Of a DNA stretch of 64,000 nucleotides, positions 10,047 through 20,139 are shown in pieces. A program made the position numbers and the translations under genes. This DNA is from Buchnera aphidicola str. Sg (Schizaphis graminum) (GTDB lineage Bacteria; Pseudomonadota; Gammaproteobacteria; Enterobacterales; Enterobacteriaceae). The DNA lies in NCBI RefSeq assembly GCF_000007365.1, contig NC_004061.1, positions 248,001 through 312,000 on the forward strand, written 5' to 3'. The notes beneath the pieces are model-generated. The model made no database searches. It saw only the letters and a list, made by a program, of their open reading frames with translations, and was not told where the DNA came from. Numbering within the stretch: position 1 is the stretch's first letter; each line of letters begins with the position of its first letter.

Positions 10047-10769
10047 ATGTCTACCAATACAAAATTTATATACCACCGCATCTTACTTAAAATAAGCGGT
10101 GAAGTCTTGCAAGGAGTCAATAAATTTGGTATTGATATAAATTCTTTAAAAAGAATAGTAAAAGAAATTAAATTAGTATTGCAATTTGGTATTCAAGTAG
10201 GTTTAGTTATTGGTAGTGGTAATTTATTTCGTGGTGCTACTTTATCTCAGTTAGGAGTAAATAGAATAGTATCAGATCATATAGGTATATTATCAACAAT
10301 AATCAATAGCTTAGCTATGAAAGATATTATGAATTCTTATTCTATTCCTAGCTACGTTATGTCGTCTATACCAGTTGATGGTATATGCGAAACATATAAT
10401 TACGAAAGAGCGATAGATTTGTTATCTAATAATTTTGTCGTGATTTTTGCTGCCGGTACAGGTAATCCTTTATTTACAACTGACTCTGCAGCGTGTCTAC
10501 GTGGCATTGAAATTAAATCAGATATAATTTTAAAGGGTACAAAAGTTGATGGAGTTTATTCAAAAGATCCAAAAAAATATTCTCAAGCAGTTTTTTATAA
10601 AAGATTAACATATAAAGATGTTATTCAAAAAGAATTAAAAGTGATGGATTTATCGGCTTTTTCTTTAGCTAGAGATCATAATTTACCCATTCGAGTATTT
10701 AATATCAATAAACCTAAATCTTTATACCGTATTGTTAAAGGTTATGATGAAGGTACTCTGATTAAATAA
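10047..10769 (+). CDS. pyrH: Uridylate kinase (UMP kinase)
   Basis: Phosphorylates UMP to UDP in pyrimidine nucleotide synthesis; an amino-acid-kinase-fold enzyme distinct from eukaryotic UMP kinases. Visible motifs: RILLKISGEVLQG (phosphate loop), GLVIGSGNLFRG, FAAGTGNPLFTTDSAACLRG and KGTKVDGVYSKDP. 240 aa (E. coli 241). It sits between tsf and frr exactly as in E. coli, with intergenic spacers of 97 and 49 bases. Confidence 0.97.
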   Translation: MSTNTKFIYHRILLKISGEVLQGVNKFGIDINSLKRIVKEIKLVLQFGIQVGLVIGSGNLFRGATLSQLGVNRIVSDHIGILSTIINSLAMKDIMNSYSIPSYVMSSIPVDGICETYNYERAIDLLSNNFVVIFAAGTGNPLFTTDSAACLRGIEIKSDIILKGTKVDGVYSKDPKKYSQAVFYKRLTYKDVIQKELKVMDLSAFSLARDHNLPIRVFNINKPKSLYRIVKGYDEGTLIK

Positions 10770-10818
10770 ATTATTAACAAATATTGTAAATTAAAGAATA
10801 TATTGTATAGGTACTCAT

Positions 10819-11376
10819 GTGATTAATGATATTTATATTAAAAGTAATGAAAAAATGAAAGTATGTATTAATAACTTTCAAATTCAAGTTAATAATGTTC
10901 GTACTGGACGTGCTTCTCCAGAATTATTAAACAGTATCTATGTTGAATATTTTGGTTCTAAAGTTCCTCTACGTCAAATATCTAATGTCGTAGTTGAAAA
11001 CTATCACACTCTTAAAATTAATATTTTTGATGATTCCAGTACATCTTTAATTAAAAAAGCAATTTTAAATTCAAATCTTGACTTAAATCCTATTTTATAT
11101 GGTAAAGATATTATTGTACCAATACCTGGATTAACAGAAGAAAGAAGAACACATTTAATAAAAGTAATTCGTAATAATGCAGAAAATGCACGAATTTATA
11201 TAAGAAACATTCGCAGAGATGCAAATGATAAGATAAAAAATTATTTAAAAAGTAAGATTATTAGCGAAGATAACGAGCATGCTGCACAAAATAAAATTCA
11301 AACAATGACAGACGATTATATTAAGAAAATAGATAAAATATTATCGGAAAAAGAAAAAGATCTTATGAAATTTTGA
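10819..11376 (+). CDS. frr: Ribosome recycling factor
   Basis: Splits post-termination ribosomes together with EF-G. The protein (MINDIYIKSNEKM..., VRTGRASPELL, YGSKVPL-like FGSKVPLRQI, RRDANDKIKN, ending KEKDLMKF) is collinear with E. coli RRF at the same length, 185 aa. The start codon is GTG at 10819 and is fixed by homology. No strong Shine-Dalgarno is seen. Downstream dxr follows after about 100 bases. Confidence 0.97.
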   Translation: MINDIYIKSNEKMKVCINNFQIQVNNVRTGRASPELLNSIYVEYFGSKVPLRQISNVVVENYHTLKINIFDDSSTSLIKKAILNSNLDLNPILYGKDIIVPIPGLTEERRTHLIKVIRNNAENARIYIRNIRRDANDKIKNYLKSKIISEDNEHAAQNKIQTMTDDYIKKIDKILSEKEKDLMKF

Positions 11377-11480
11377 AGTTACATAGAATATTTTGTAAAT
11401 CATTTTCTATATTTTATCGTATTATTTTTGTACAGTCATTTTAGCAATTCAATATTATTTATTAATATTAAAAATTTTTT

Positions 11481-12677
11481 ATGAAAAAAATAACTGTTTT
11501 AGGATCTACTGGTTCTATCGGCATTAGTACTCTGTCTATTGTTAAAAATAATCCTTCTTTATTTAAAGTTATTGTTTTAGTAGCTAATAAAAATTCTTCT
11601 ATGATGTTAGAACAATGTGAATATTTTTCTCCTGATTGGGCTATCATGAAGAATAAAAAATCAGCTCATATTTTAAAAAAAAGATTAAAAGATAAAAAAA
11701 TAAAAACACAAGTTTTATCTGGTAATAAAGCTATTTGTCAACTAGCTGCTTTAAAAGAATCCGATTTAGTTATATCTGCCATTGTAGGAATGGCAGGTTT
11801 ATTACCTACTTTATCTGCAATAAATGCTGGGAAAACAATTTTATTAGCTAATAAAGAATCTCTAATTGTCTGTGGTATTATTTTTATGAAAGCTTTATCT
11901 TCTAATAAAGCTAAAATTTTTCCTATTGATAGTGAACATAACGCTATTTTTCAAGTTTTGCCTAAGTTTGTTCAAAAAAATTTAGGTAAAGTTAATTTAA
12001 AAAAAAATGGTGTTAAATCTATTATTTTAACTGCTTCTGGAGGTCCATTTTATAATTTTAAAAGAGAAAACTTATCTTTTGTTACTCCTTTAGAAGCATG
12101 TTCTCACCCAAATTGGTCAATGGGAAGAAAAATATCAATAGATTCAGCAACTATGATAAATAAAGGTTTTGAATATGCTGAAGCAAGATTGCTATTTAAT
12201 GCCTCATCTTCAGAAATTGATATTTTAATTCATCCTCAATCAATTATTCATTCTATGGTTGAGTATATTGATGGAACAATATTAGCACAACTTTCAGTTC
12301 CTGATATGAAGGTTGCAATTTCTTATGCAATGTCTTGGCCTAATCGTATATCTTCTGGAGCGAAATTTTTAAATTTTAATAAATTAAGCAATTTGAGTTT
12401 TTTTAAACCAGATTTTATTCAGTTTCCATGCTTAAAATTAGCTATTGATGCTTTTTCTCAAGGTCAAGCGGCAATGACAGTTTTAAATGCTGTTAATGAA
12501 GTTACTGTTTCAGCTTTTTTAGATTCAAAAATTAGTTTTAATAAAATTTCGGAAATCAATACTGATATTTTAATGTCTTCTTCTTTTTCAGAACCTGTTT
12601 CCGTTGAAGAGGTTTTAGAAATTGACAAAAAAACAAGAATAAAATCTCAAAAAAAAATATCGTCTCTAATATTTTAA
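11481..12677 (+). CDS. dxr: 1-deoxy-D-xylulose 5-phosphate reductoisomerase
   Basis: Converts DXP to MEP, the committed step of the non-mevalonate isoprenoid pathway. The N-terminal NADPH fold begins TVLGSTGSIGISTL. The active-site segments LLANKESLIVCG, DSEHNAIFQ (metal and substrate ligands), ASGGPF and CSHPNWSMGRKISIDSATM are intact, as is the C-terminal domain. 398 aa, the same as E. coli. The next gene, uppS, consumes the downstream isoprenoid product. Confidence 0.97.
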   Translation: MKKITVLGSTGSIGISTLSIVKNNPSLFKVIVLVANKNSSMMLEQCEYFSPDWAIMKNKKSAHILKKRLKDKKIKTQVLSGNKAICQLAALKESDLVISAIVGMAGLLPTLSAINAGKTILLANKESLIVCGIIFMKALSSNKAKIFPIDSEHNAIFQVLPKFVQKNLGKVNLKKNGVKSIILTASGGPFYNFKRENLSFVTPLEACSHPNWSMGRKISIDSATMINKGFEYAEARLLFNASSSEIDILIHPQSIIHSMVEYIDGTILAQLSVPDMKVAISYAMSWPNRISSGAKFLNFNKLSNLSFFKPDFIQFPCLKLAIDAFSQGQAAMTVLNAVNEVTVSAFLDSKISFNKISEINTDILMSSSFSEPVSVEEVLEIDKKTRIKSQKKISSLIF

Positions 12678-12727
12678 TATTATTTTATATAATTTAAAAA
12701 ATTTTTTAAGAGAAATTTAGAGAAATT

Positions 12728-13477
12728 ATGTTATATAAATCCTCGTTAAAAAATAAAAAAAGAATTCAAAAAGAAAATCTTCGTCATATAGCAATTATTA
12801 TGGATGGAAATGGAAGATGGGCTGAAAAAAGAGGAAAAATACGTACCTTAGGTCATAAAGAAGGTTTTAAAACAGCTAGAAAAATAATAAAGTATGCCGT
12901 TGAAAATAACATAAAAATATTAACATTATATGTTTTTAGTCGAGAAAATTGGAGACGTCCCAAGTTAGAAATTACAGCGTTGATGAAATTATTTTTTTTT
13001 GCATTAAAAAGTGAAATAAAAAATTTAAATAAATATAATATTCGTTTAAAAATAATTGGAGATACAAGTCCTTTTAATGAAAATTTAAAAAATTATATTC
13101 ACAAAGTAGAAAAACAAACTTTTAATAATACTGGTTTAATTTTAAATATTGCTGCAAATTATAGTGGTAGATGGGATATTATACGAGGTATAAAGAAAAT
13201 CATCAAAGATGTTCAAAAAGATGTGTTAGATATTGATCAAATTCAAGAACGAAATTTCTCTCAATATTTATCTACAAGTGAATTACTACCAGTAGATTTA
13301 GTGATTAGAACAGGAGGAGAAAAAAGAATTAGTAATTTTTTGTTATGGCAAATAGCATATTCTGAATTATATTTTACTGATATTTTATGGCCTGATTTTA
13401 ACTGGCGCGATTTTCAGCATGCAATTGATTATTTTTTTACTCGTGAACGTCGTTTTGGAGGAATTTCAATTAGTTAA
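12728..13477 (+). CDS. uppS: Undecaprenyl diphosphate synthase (ispU/uppS)
   Basis: Adds eight isoprenyl units in cis to FPP to make C55-PP, the lipid carrier for peptidoglycan. The catalytic Asp is in HIAIIMDGNGRWA, and the pathway signature is completed by YVFSRENWRRP, LNIAANYSGRWDI, VIRTGGEKRISNFLLWQIAYSELYF and the C-terminal RERRFGG. 249 aa (E. coli 253). In E. coli cdsA and rseP follow before bamA; here a 192-base A+T-rich gap with no recognisable remnant takes their place. Confidence 0.96.
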   Translation: MLYKSSLKNKKRIQKENLRHIAIIMDGNGRWAEKRGKIRTLGHKEGFKTARKIIKYAVENNIKILTLYVFSRENWRRPKLEITALMKLFFFALKSEIKNLNKYNIRLKIIGDTSPFNENLKNYIHKVEKQTFNNTGLILNIAANYSGRWDIIRGIKKIIKDVQKDVLDIDQIQERNFSQYLSTSELLPVDLVIRTGGEKRISNFLLWQIAYSELYFTDILWPDFNWRDFQHAIDYFFTRERRFGGISIS

Positions 13478-13669
13478 AAAACATTTTTTTAAACAGTATG
13501 GATCATATATAAAAAACGTTTTATTAAAAAAAATCAAATTTTTTATTAAAGTAATTTTTACTCAAATCTTCTTTTTTATTTTGTAATGTCTTTTATTATA
13601 ATAAAATTTTAAATAAAAATGATTTTTTTTTAAAATAAAAGATATACTGTAGGAAAAATTCTAATAATA

Positions 13670-16069
13670 ATGTTAATTAAAACTATTTTCATAATTTTTT
13701 TAATGTTTTTTAGTGTTAACGTTTTTTCAAAAAATGTATGGATTATAGAAAATATTCAATTTAAGGGATTAAAATATTTTTCAAAAGATGAGGTGTTAAA
13801 AAATATTTTTTTTAATATTGGAAGTAATATATCTGAGAATGATATTAAACATAGTATAAAATCTTTGTTCCAAACTGGAAAGTTTGAAACTATTAAAATA
13901 GTTCATTCAGGTAAAACTATTATTTTTGAAATAAAAGAGAGACCTATTATTTCAAATATTACTTTTTCAGGAAATAAAATAATTAAGGATTCTATACTTA
14001 AAAAGTATCTTACCGAATTAGGTATTAAAGAAGGGAATTTTTTTAATCCCTTTTTAAATACTGTTTTTGTAAAAAATTTAAAAGAATTTTATAGTAATGT
14101 TGGAAGATATAATTCTGATATTAAAATTTTTAAAAAAATTTCTTCAAATAACAAAATAGATTTACAAATATTTATTCATGAAAGTAACTTAGTAGAAATA
14201 AATCATATTAAAATTATTGGAAATAATCATTTTCCTCGAGATAAAATACTTTCGTTGTTTAAATTAAAAGATTGCAAGTCTTGGTGGAATTTTTTAGAGA
14301 AACGGTTTTATTATTCTCAGCAATTAGAAGAAGATTTAAAAAATTTAAGTAATTTTTATTTAAATCAAGGATATTATTATTTTAATATACATAGAAAAAA
14401 AGTACGCTTTTTAAAAGATAAAAATAAAGTGAATATTACAGTTTATATTTCTGAAGGCAAGAAATATAAAATATCCAATTTTTTTCTTAATGGGAATTTA
14501 TTACAGTATTATCAATCAATTAAAAATTTTATTAATATTCATAACAATGAATTTTATAACAAAGAAAAAATTACTTTAATAGTTAAAAAAATTCAAAGAT
14601 TCTTGTCTGAAAAAGGATATATTGATCCTAAAATTATTATTTATCCACAAATTAATTTTAAAGAAAAAAAAATAATTTTAAATTTTAACATAGATATTCA
14701 AAAACGTTATTTTGTAAATAAAATAAATTTTAGAGGCAACGAACTAACTCAAGATATAGTTTTAAGACGCGAAATGAAACAAATAGAAGGTGAATGGTTT
14801 AATTTAAAATTAATAGAGTTAGGTATAAAATCTTTAGAAAAACTAAAATTTTTAAGTGATATTACTGTACAAAAAGAGATATTATTTAATAAAGAAAATG
14901 GAGTTGATATTACCTATACACTAAAAGAACAGCCTACTGGTACCTTAAATTTTGGTTTAGGATACGGAAGAGATAGTGGCTTAAGTTTTAATGCATCTAT
15001 TTCTCAAGATAATTTATTTGGTTCTGGAAATTCACTTAAAGCTAGTATCATCAAAAATGATAATCAAAAATATGCTGATATATCAATTATGCATCCGTAT
15101 TTTATTGACGATGGTACAAATTTAGACACTAGAATTTTTTATAATGATTTTAAATATAATATAAATAGTTTTTATAATATTGTAAAAACCACTTCTGGAT
15201 TCGAAAGTGACTTGAGTTTTTTAATCAATGCATTTAATAGAGTTAATATTGGTTTTGGATATACTCATAACGGTTTACTAAATAAAGAAGAAAAATTTTT
15301 TTCGAAAAATGGAAATAAATCTAGTGATAAATTTTTAAAAACTAGTTTAGTTGACGATTTCACTTTAAATTATTCTTTGACGCACGATACTTTAAAATAT
15401 TTTTATTTTCCTATTTCGGGAAATCAAACTTATATCAGTGGGAAAAATACGATTCCTGGTTCAGATAATAAATTTTATAAATTTTTATTTGATAGTGAAC
15501 AATATATTCCATTAGAAGAAGAAAAAAAATTTATATTTTTAACTCATATTCGTGCTGGTATTGGAAATAGTTTGAATAAAGAAAAATTACCTTTTTATGA
15601 AAATTTTCATGCCATTGATTCAAATAATATTCGTGGATTTAGGGCAAATACTATTGGTCCTAAAAAAATTTATATTAATTCTAATTTAGAAGAGTGTTTA
15701 GGATATAATAAAAAAAGTATTTTTTGTGAATCTGTAGATTCTATTGGCGGAAATGCTATGATTATTTCTAATTTAGAATTAATTACACCAATTCCATTAA
15801 TTAAAACTGAATACAGTAAATTTCTTCGGTCTTCATTTTTTTTAGACGCTGGAAATATTTGGGATACTAGATGGGATAAGGAACAAAATATTCATTTTTC
15901 ACAATTTCCAGATTATACTATTTTGAATAACATTCAAGCATCAATTGGTATATCTTTACAATGGTTTTCTCCTATTGGTCCATTAGTTTTTTCTTATGCA
16001 TACCCTATTTATAAAAATAAAAATAATCAATTAGAAGCATTTCAATTTAACTTTGGAAAAAATTGGTAA
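13670..16069 (+). CDS. bamA: Outer membrane protein assembly factor BamA
   Basis: Core of the machine that folds beta-barrel proteins into the outer membrane. A signal peptide of about 20 residues precedes five POTRA domains (to about residue 420, e.g. [44 protein letters not shown]). A 16-strand barrel follows, with the lid-loop motif [12 protein letters not shown] in place of VRGF, and an aromatic end (FGKNW). 799 aa (E. coli 810). The E. coli neighbours skp and lpxD are absent and fabZ follows directly, so barrel assembly is kept while this lipid A cluster is gone. Confidence 0.97.
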
Positions 16070-16144
16070 TTAGAATAAAGTTTAATGTTTAGTATTAATT
16101 TTATAAAAAATAAAAATATTGTTTTTTTTAAATAGGAAAAAATT

Positions 16145-16603
16145 TTGAATTCTGATGAATATATTTTTAATATTAAAGATATTTTAAATATTTTACCGCA
16201 TCGCTATCCTTTTTTACTTATTGATCGGATTTTAGATTTTAAAGCATTTCAATATTTAAAAGCACTTAAAAACTGTACTGTAAATGAACCTTTTTTTCAA
16301 GGTCATTTTATAAAAGAACCTGTTTTTCCTGGTGTTTTAATGATTGAAGCTATGAGTCAAGCGGCTGCTGTTTTGATTTTTAAAAGCATAGGTAAATTGA
16401 ATATTAATCAGTTGTACTACTTCGTAGGTATTGAGAATACGCGATTTAAAAAAATTGTAGTGCCTGGTGATCAAATATTTATTGAAGTAATATACCTAAA
16501 GTCTAAAAAAAACTTTATAAAATTTAAAATTTTTGCCATAGTGAATAAAAAGAATGTTTGTAAATCTACAATAATTTTTTATAAAAAAAATATCTTTAAT
16601 TGA
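16145..16603 (+). CDS. fabZ: 3-hydroxyacyl-[ACP] dehydratase FabZ
   Basis: Hot-dog fold dehydratase of fatty acid elongation. The signature LPHRYPFLLIDRILDF (catalytic His) and FQGHFIKEPVFPGVLMIEAMSQA (catalytic Glu) are complete. The start is a TTG at 16145 with aggaaa upstream; this gives 152 aa, against 151 in E. coli. In E. coli fabZ lies within lpxD-fabZ-lpxA-lpxB; here both the upstream and downstream lpx genes are missing, leaving bamA-fabZ-dnaE. Confidence 0.96.
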   Translation: MNSDEYIFNIKDILNILPHRYPFLLIDRILDFKAFQYLKALKNCTVNEPFFQGHFIKEPVFPGVLMIEAMSQAAAVLIFKSIGKLNINQLYYFVGIENTRFKKIVVPGDQIFIEVIYLKSKKNFIKFKIFAIVNKKNVCKSTIIFYKKNIFN

Positions 16604-16634
16604 AAAGATGTTGATATAATTTTTAGGAAATTCA

Positions 16635-19600
16635 ATGAATTTAGAAGAATTTGTACATCTTCACGTACACAGCGATTATTCAATTGTTGATGGATTGTCT
16701 AAACCAGAAGATTTGATAAAAAAATCAGTTAATTTAGGCATGAAAGCACTTTCTATAACAGATTTTAATAATTTATACGGTGCAATAAAATTTTATAACG
16801 CTGCTCATAAATGGGGTTTAAAACCTATTATTGGAGTGACAGTTAAATTTTTTTCTGAGTTAATAAAAAATGAATTAACAGAACTGACTCTACTAGCTAC
16901 TAATCAAGATGGATATAAAAACTTAATTTTATTAATTTCTCGTGCTTATAAAAAAGGATATTTTTGTGAAAAATATGTAACAATAGAAAAAAAGTGGTTA
17001 TCAGAATTAAATAATGGATTAATACTTCTTTCAGGAGGTTGTCAAGGTGAAATTGGAAAGACTTTATTACGTGGTCAAACTTCATTAATATCTGATTGTT
17101 TACATTTTTATGAAAAATATTTTTCTGGTTTTTACTATTTAGAATTAATTCGTACGTATAGAGAAAACGAAGAAAAATATTTATCTTTAGCAGTAGACTT
17201 ATCTTATTCTCAAAATATACCAGTTGTTGCAACCAATGATGTATGTTTTTTAAATAAAGAGGATTTTAAAATTCATAAAATTAGAATTGCAATTAATGAA
17301 GGTGTAAGATTGAAAGAATCTAAGATTCAAAATAATTATAGTAAACATCAATTTTTAAAAACTGAAAAAGAAATGTGTTTTCTTTTTTCTGATATTCCAG
17401 AAGCTATTATTAATAGTGTAGAAATTTCAAAACGTTGTAATGTTTTTATAAAATCTGGTCAATATTTTTTACCTCAATTTAATACAAGAAAAATAAGTAT
17501 TGAAAACTATTTAATTCAAAAGTCTAATAAGGGATTAAAAAAACGTTTAGAATCAAATTTTAAAAAAGTAGATAAAGAAATTTTTTTAAAATATAAAAAT
17601 CGTCTTGATACTGAACTAGGTATAATTAATAAAATGGGATTTCCTAGTTATTTTCTAATTGTTATGGAATTTATACAATGGGCAAAAGATAATAATATAC
17701 CAGTAGGTCCTGGAAGAGGTTCAGGAGCTGGTTCATTAGTAGCATATGTATTAAATATAACTGAGGTAGATCCACTATTTTTCGATTTATTATTTGAACG
17801 ATTTTTAAATCCTGAACGTATTTCACTACCGGATTTTGATATTGATTTTTGTATGGAAAAACGTGATCGAGTAATTGAACATGTTGTGCATACGTATGGT
17901 AGAGAATCAGTAGCTCAAATTATTACTTTTGGTACAATGACAGCGAAAGCTGTTATTAGAGATGTTGGAAGGGTTTTAGGATATCCTTATGGATTCATCA
18001 ATAATTTGTCTAAATTAGTTCCTTTAGATCCAGGAATCACATTAAAAGATGCTTTTTCTAAAAATTCAGAATTATATACTTTGTATAAAAGTGACGAAGA
18101 TATTCAAAATTTAATTGATGTATCAAAAAAATTAGAAGGAGTAAATCGTAATGTAGGAAAACATGCTGGAGGTGTAGTAATTTCTCCAAGTAAAATTACT
18201 GATTTTTGCCCTGTATATTGTGATGAAAAAGGTAATAATCCTGTGACACAATTTGATAAGAACGATATAGAGTATGTCGGATTGTTAAAATTTGACTTTC
18301 TTGGTTTACGTACATTGACAATTATTAATTGTGCAGTAAATATGATTAATAAAAATTTATTATTAAGTAACAAAAAAACAATTAATATCAATTCTATTCC
18401 TCTGAATGAGAGTAAATGTTTTCTTTTATTGAAAAAATGTGAGACTACAGGAATTTTTCAATTAGAATCATACGGGATGAAAGATTTAGTCAAAAGATTA
18501 CAACCAGATTGTTTTGAAGATATAATCGCATTGATTGCACTTTTCAGACCTGGACCTTTACAGTCGGGAATGGTAGATAATTTTATTAATCGTAAGCATG
18601 GGTATGAAGAGATTTCATATCCTGATCATAAATGGCAGCATATATTATTAAAGCCAGTATTAGAATCAACATACGGTATTATTTTATATCAAGAACAAGT
18701 AATGCAAATTGCTCAAATTTTAGCAGGTTATACTTTAGGAAAAGCTGATATTTTAAGACGAGCAATGAGTAAAAAAAATATAAAAGACATGGCTGAACAG
18801 CGATCTATTTTCATAGAAGGTGCTCAAAAAAATGGGATTAATAGAAAGCTTGCTATAAAAATTTTTGATTTATTAGAAAAATTTGCTGGATATGGATTCA
18901 ATAAATCTCATTCTGTAGCTTACGCTTTAGTATCTTATCAAACTTTATGGTTAAAAGCACACTATCCTTCTGAATTTATGGCTTCTGCTATGACTTCTGA
19001 CATAGATAATACAGACAAAATTGTAATGTTAGTTAATGAATCTATTCAAATGGGCATAAAAATAATCCCTCCAAATATAAATTTAAGTAAATATGAATTT
19101 TATGTTGATCATACAAAGAATATAGTTTATGGTCTTGGAGCTGTCAAAGGTATAGGTAGAAATCCAATACTTAATCTTGTTCAAGAAAGAGAAAAAAATG
19201 GATTGTTCTCTGATCTTTTTGATCTGTGTATGCGTACTGATCCTAATAAAATCACTCGTAAAGTACTAGAAAAATTAATCATGTCAGGAAGCTGTGACTG
19301 TTTTAACAAAAATAGAAATTATTTGCTTTCTTTAATTGAAGATGCTATTAAAGCATCAAAAGAACATTTTAAAATAAAAAAATTTCAACAAGAAAGTTTA
19401 TTTGGTTCATTTAAAGAAGAATTAAATATTCTAAAAAAGAATAATAATTTATTAAATTCTTTTTCTGATGAAGAAAAAAAACTAGAAAATGAACATAAAG
19501 TTTTAGGTTTATATCTTACAGGGCATCCTATTGATCGCTATGCAGAAGAATTAAAATATTATCTTAATAATTCAACATTTTCAAAATTAAAACTTTTTAA

Positions 19601-20120
19601 TCATACTAAAAAAAAAATTATGGTGGCAGGAATAGTTGTTTCTATTAAAACAAAAGTTACGAAAAACAAGAATCGTATAGTTATTTTAATATTAGATGAT
19701 AGCACTGGTCTTTTAGAAGTAGTTATTTTTAAGAGATTATTAAACATATCTGAAAAATTAATTCAATTAAATAAAATTTTAATCGTTTCAGGTTTTTTAA
19801 ACACTAATTTCATTAGTAAAAATTTAAAAATGACAGCATATGATATTATGAATTTAAATTTAGCAAGAGAAAAATATCTTGATAAATTAACGATTGTATT
19901 AACCGAAAAACAAAGAGATAAATGTTTTTTAAAAAAAATTTATCAGTTTTTTCAGAATCAAACTACAGGTATAGTTCCTGTTTATATTTTTTGTAAAAAA
20001 AAAGATCTTGATTCTGAATATAAACTAATAAAAAAATGGTTAATCACAATTAGTAATAAACTTTTAGTTGAATTAGATATCTTTTCCAAAGAAAACAAAA
20101 TGCAAATAAAGTATTTCTAA
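16635..20120 (+). CDS. dnaE: DNA polymerase III alpha subunit
   Basis: Replicative polymerase catalytic subunit. An N-terminal PHP domain (FVHLHVHSDYSIVDGLSKP) is followed by the C-family polymerase core with GPGRGSGAGSLVAYVL, the catalytic aspartates in LPDFDIDFCMEKRD, and FDFLGLRTLTII. Fingers and beta-binding regions (GYGFNKSHSVAYALVSYQTLWLK), an HhH segment and an OB fold (IMVAGIVVSIKTKVTK) complete it. 1161 aa against 1160 in E. coli, so no reduction here. The ATG has aggaaa nearby. It is convergent with proS, with only 19 bases between stops and no visible terminator hairpin. Confidence 0.98.
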   Translation: MNLEEFVHLHVHSDYSIVDGLSKPEDLIKKSVNLGMKALSITDFNNLYGAIKFYNAAHKWGLKPIIGVTVKFFSELIKNELTELTLLATNQDGYKNLILLISRAYKKGYFCEKYVTIEKKWLSELNNGLILLSGGCQGEIGKTLLRGQTSLISDCLHFYEKYFSGFYYLELIRTYRENEEKYLSLAVDLSYSQNIPVVATNDVCFLNKEDFKIHKIRIAINEGVRLKESKIQNNYSKHQFLKTEKEMCFLFSDIPEAIINSVEISKRCNVFIKSGQYFLPQFNTRKISIENYLIQKSNKGLKKRLESNFKKVDKEIFLKYKNRLDTELGIINKMGFPSYFLIVMEFIQWAKDNNIPVGPGRGSGAGSLVAYVLNITEVDPLFFDLLFERFLNPERISLPDFDIDFCMEKRDRVIEHVVHTYGRESVAQIITFGTMTAKAVIRDVGRVLGYPYGFINNLSKLVPLDPGITLKDAFSKNSELYTLYKSDEDIQNLIDVSKKLEGVNRNVGKHAGGVVISPSKITDFCPVYCDEKGNNPVTQFDKNDIEYVGLLKFDFLGLRTLTIINCAVNMINKNLLLSNKKTININSIPLNESKCFLLLKKCETTGIFQLESYGMKDLVKRLQPDCFEDIIALIALFRPGPLQSGMVDNFINRKHGYEEISYPDHKWQHILLKPVLESTYGIILYQEQVMQIAQILAGYTLGKADILRRAMSKKNIKDMAEQRSIFIEGAQKNGINRKLAIKIFDLLEKFAGYGFNKSHSVAYALVSYQTLWLKAHYPSEFMASAMTSDIDNTDKIVMLVNESIQMGIKIIPPNINLSKYEFYVDHTKNIVYGLGAVKGIGRNPILNLVQEREKNGLFSDLFDLCMRTDPNKITRKVLEKLIMSGSCDCFNKNRNYLLSLIEDAIKASKEHFKIKKFQQESLFGSFKEELNILKKNNNLLNSFSDEEKKLENEHKVLGLYLTGHPIDRYAEELKYYLNNSTFSKLKLFNHTKKKIMVAGIVVSIKTKVTKNKNRIVILILDDSTGLLEVVIFKRLLNISEKLIQLNKILIVSGFLNTNFISKNLKMTAYDIMNLNLAREKYLDKLTIVLTEKQRDKCFLKKIYQFFQNQTTGIVPVYIFCKKKDLDSEYKLIKKWLITISNKLLVELDIFSKENKMQIKYF

Positions 20121-20139
20121 AAAAATTTGATTTGTTCTT

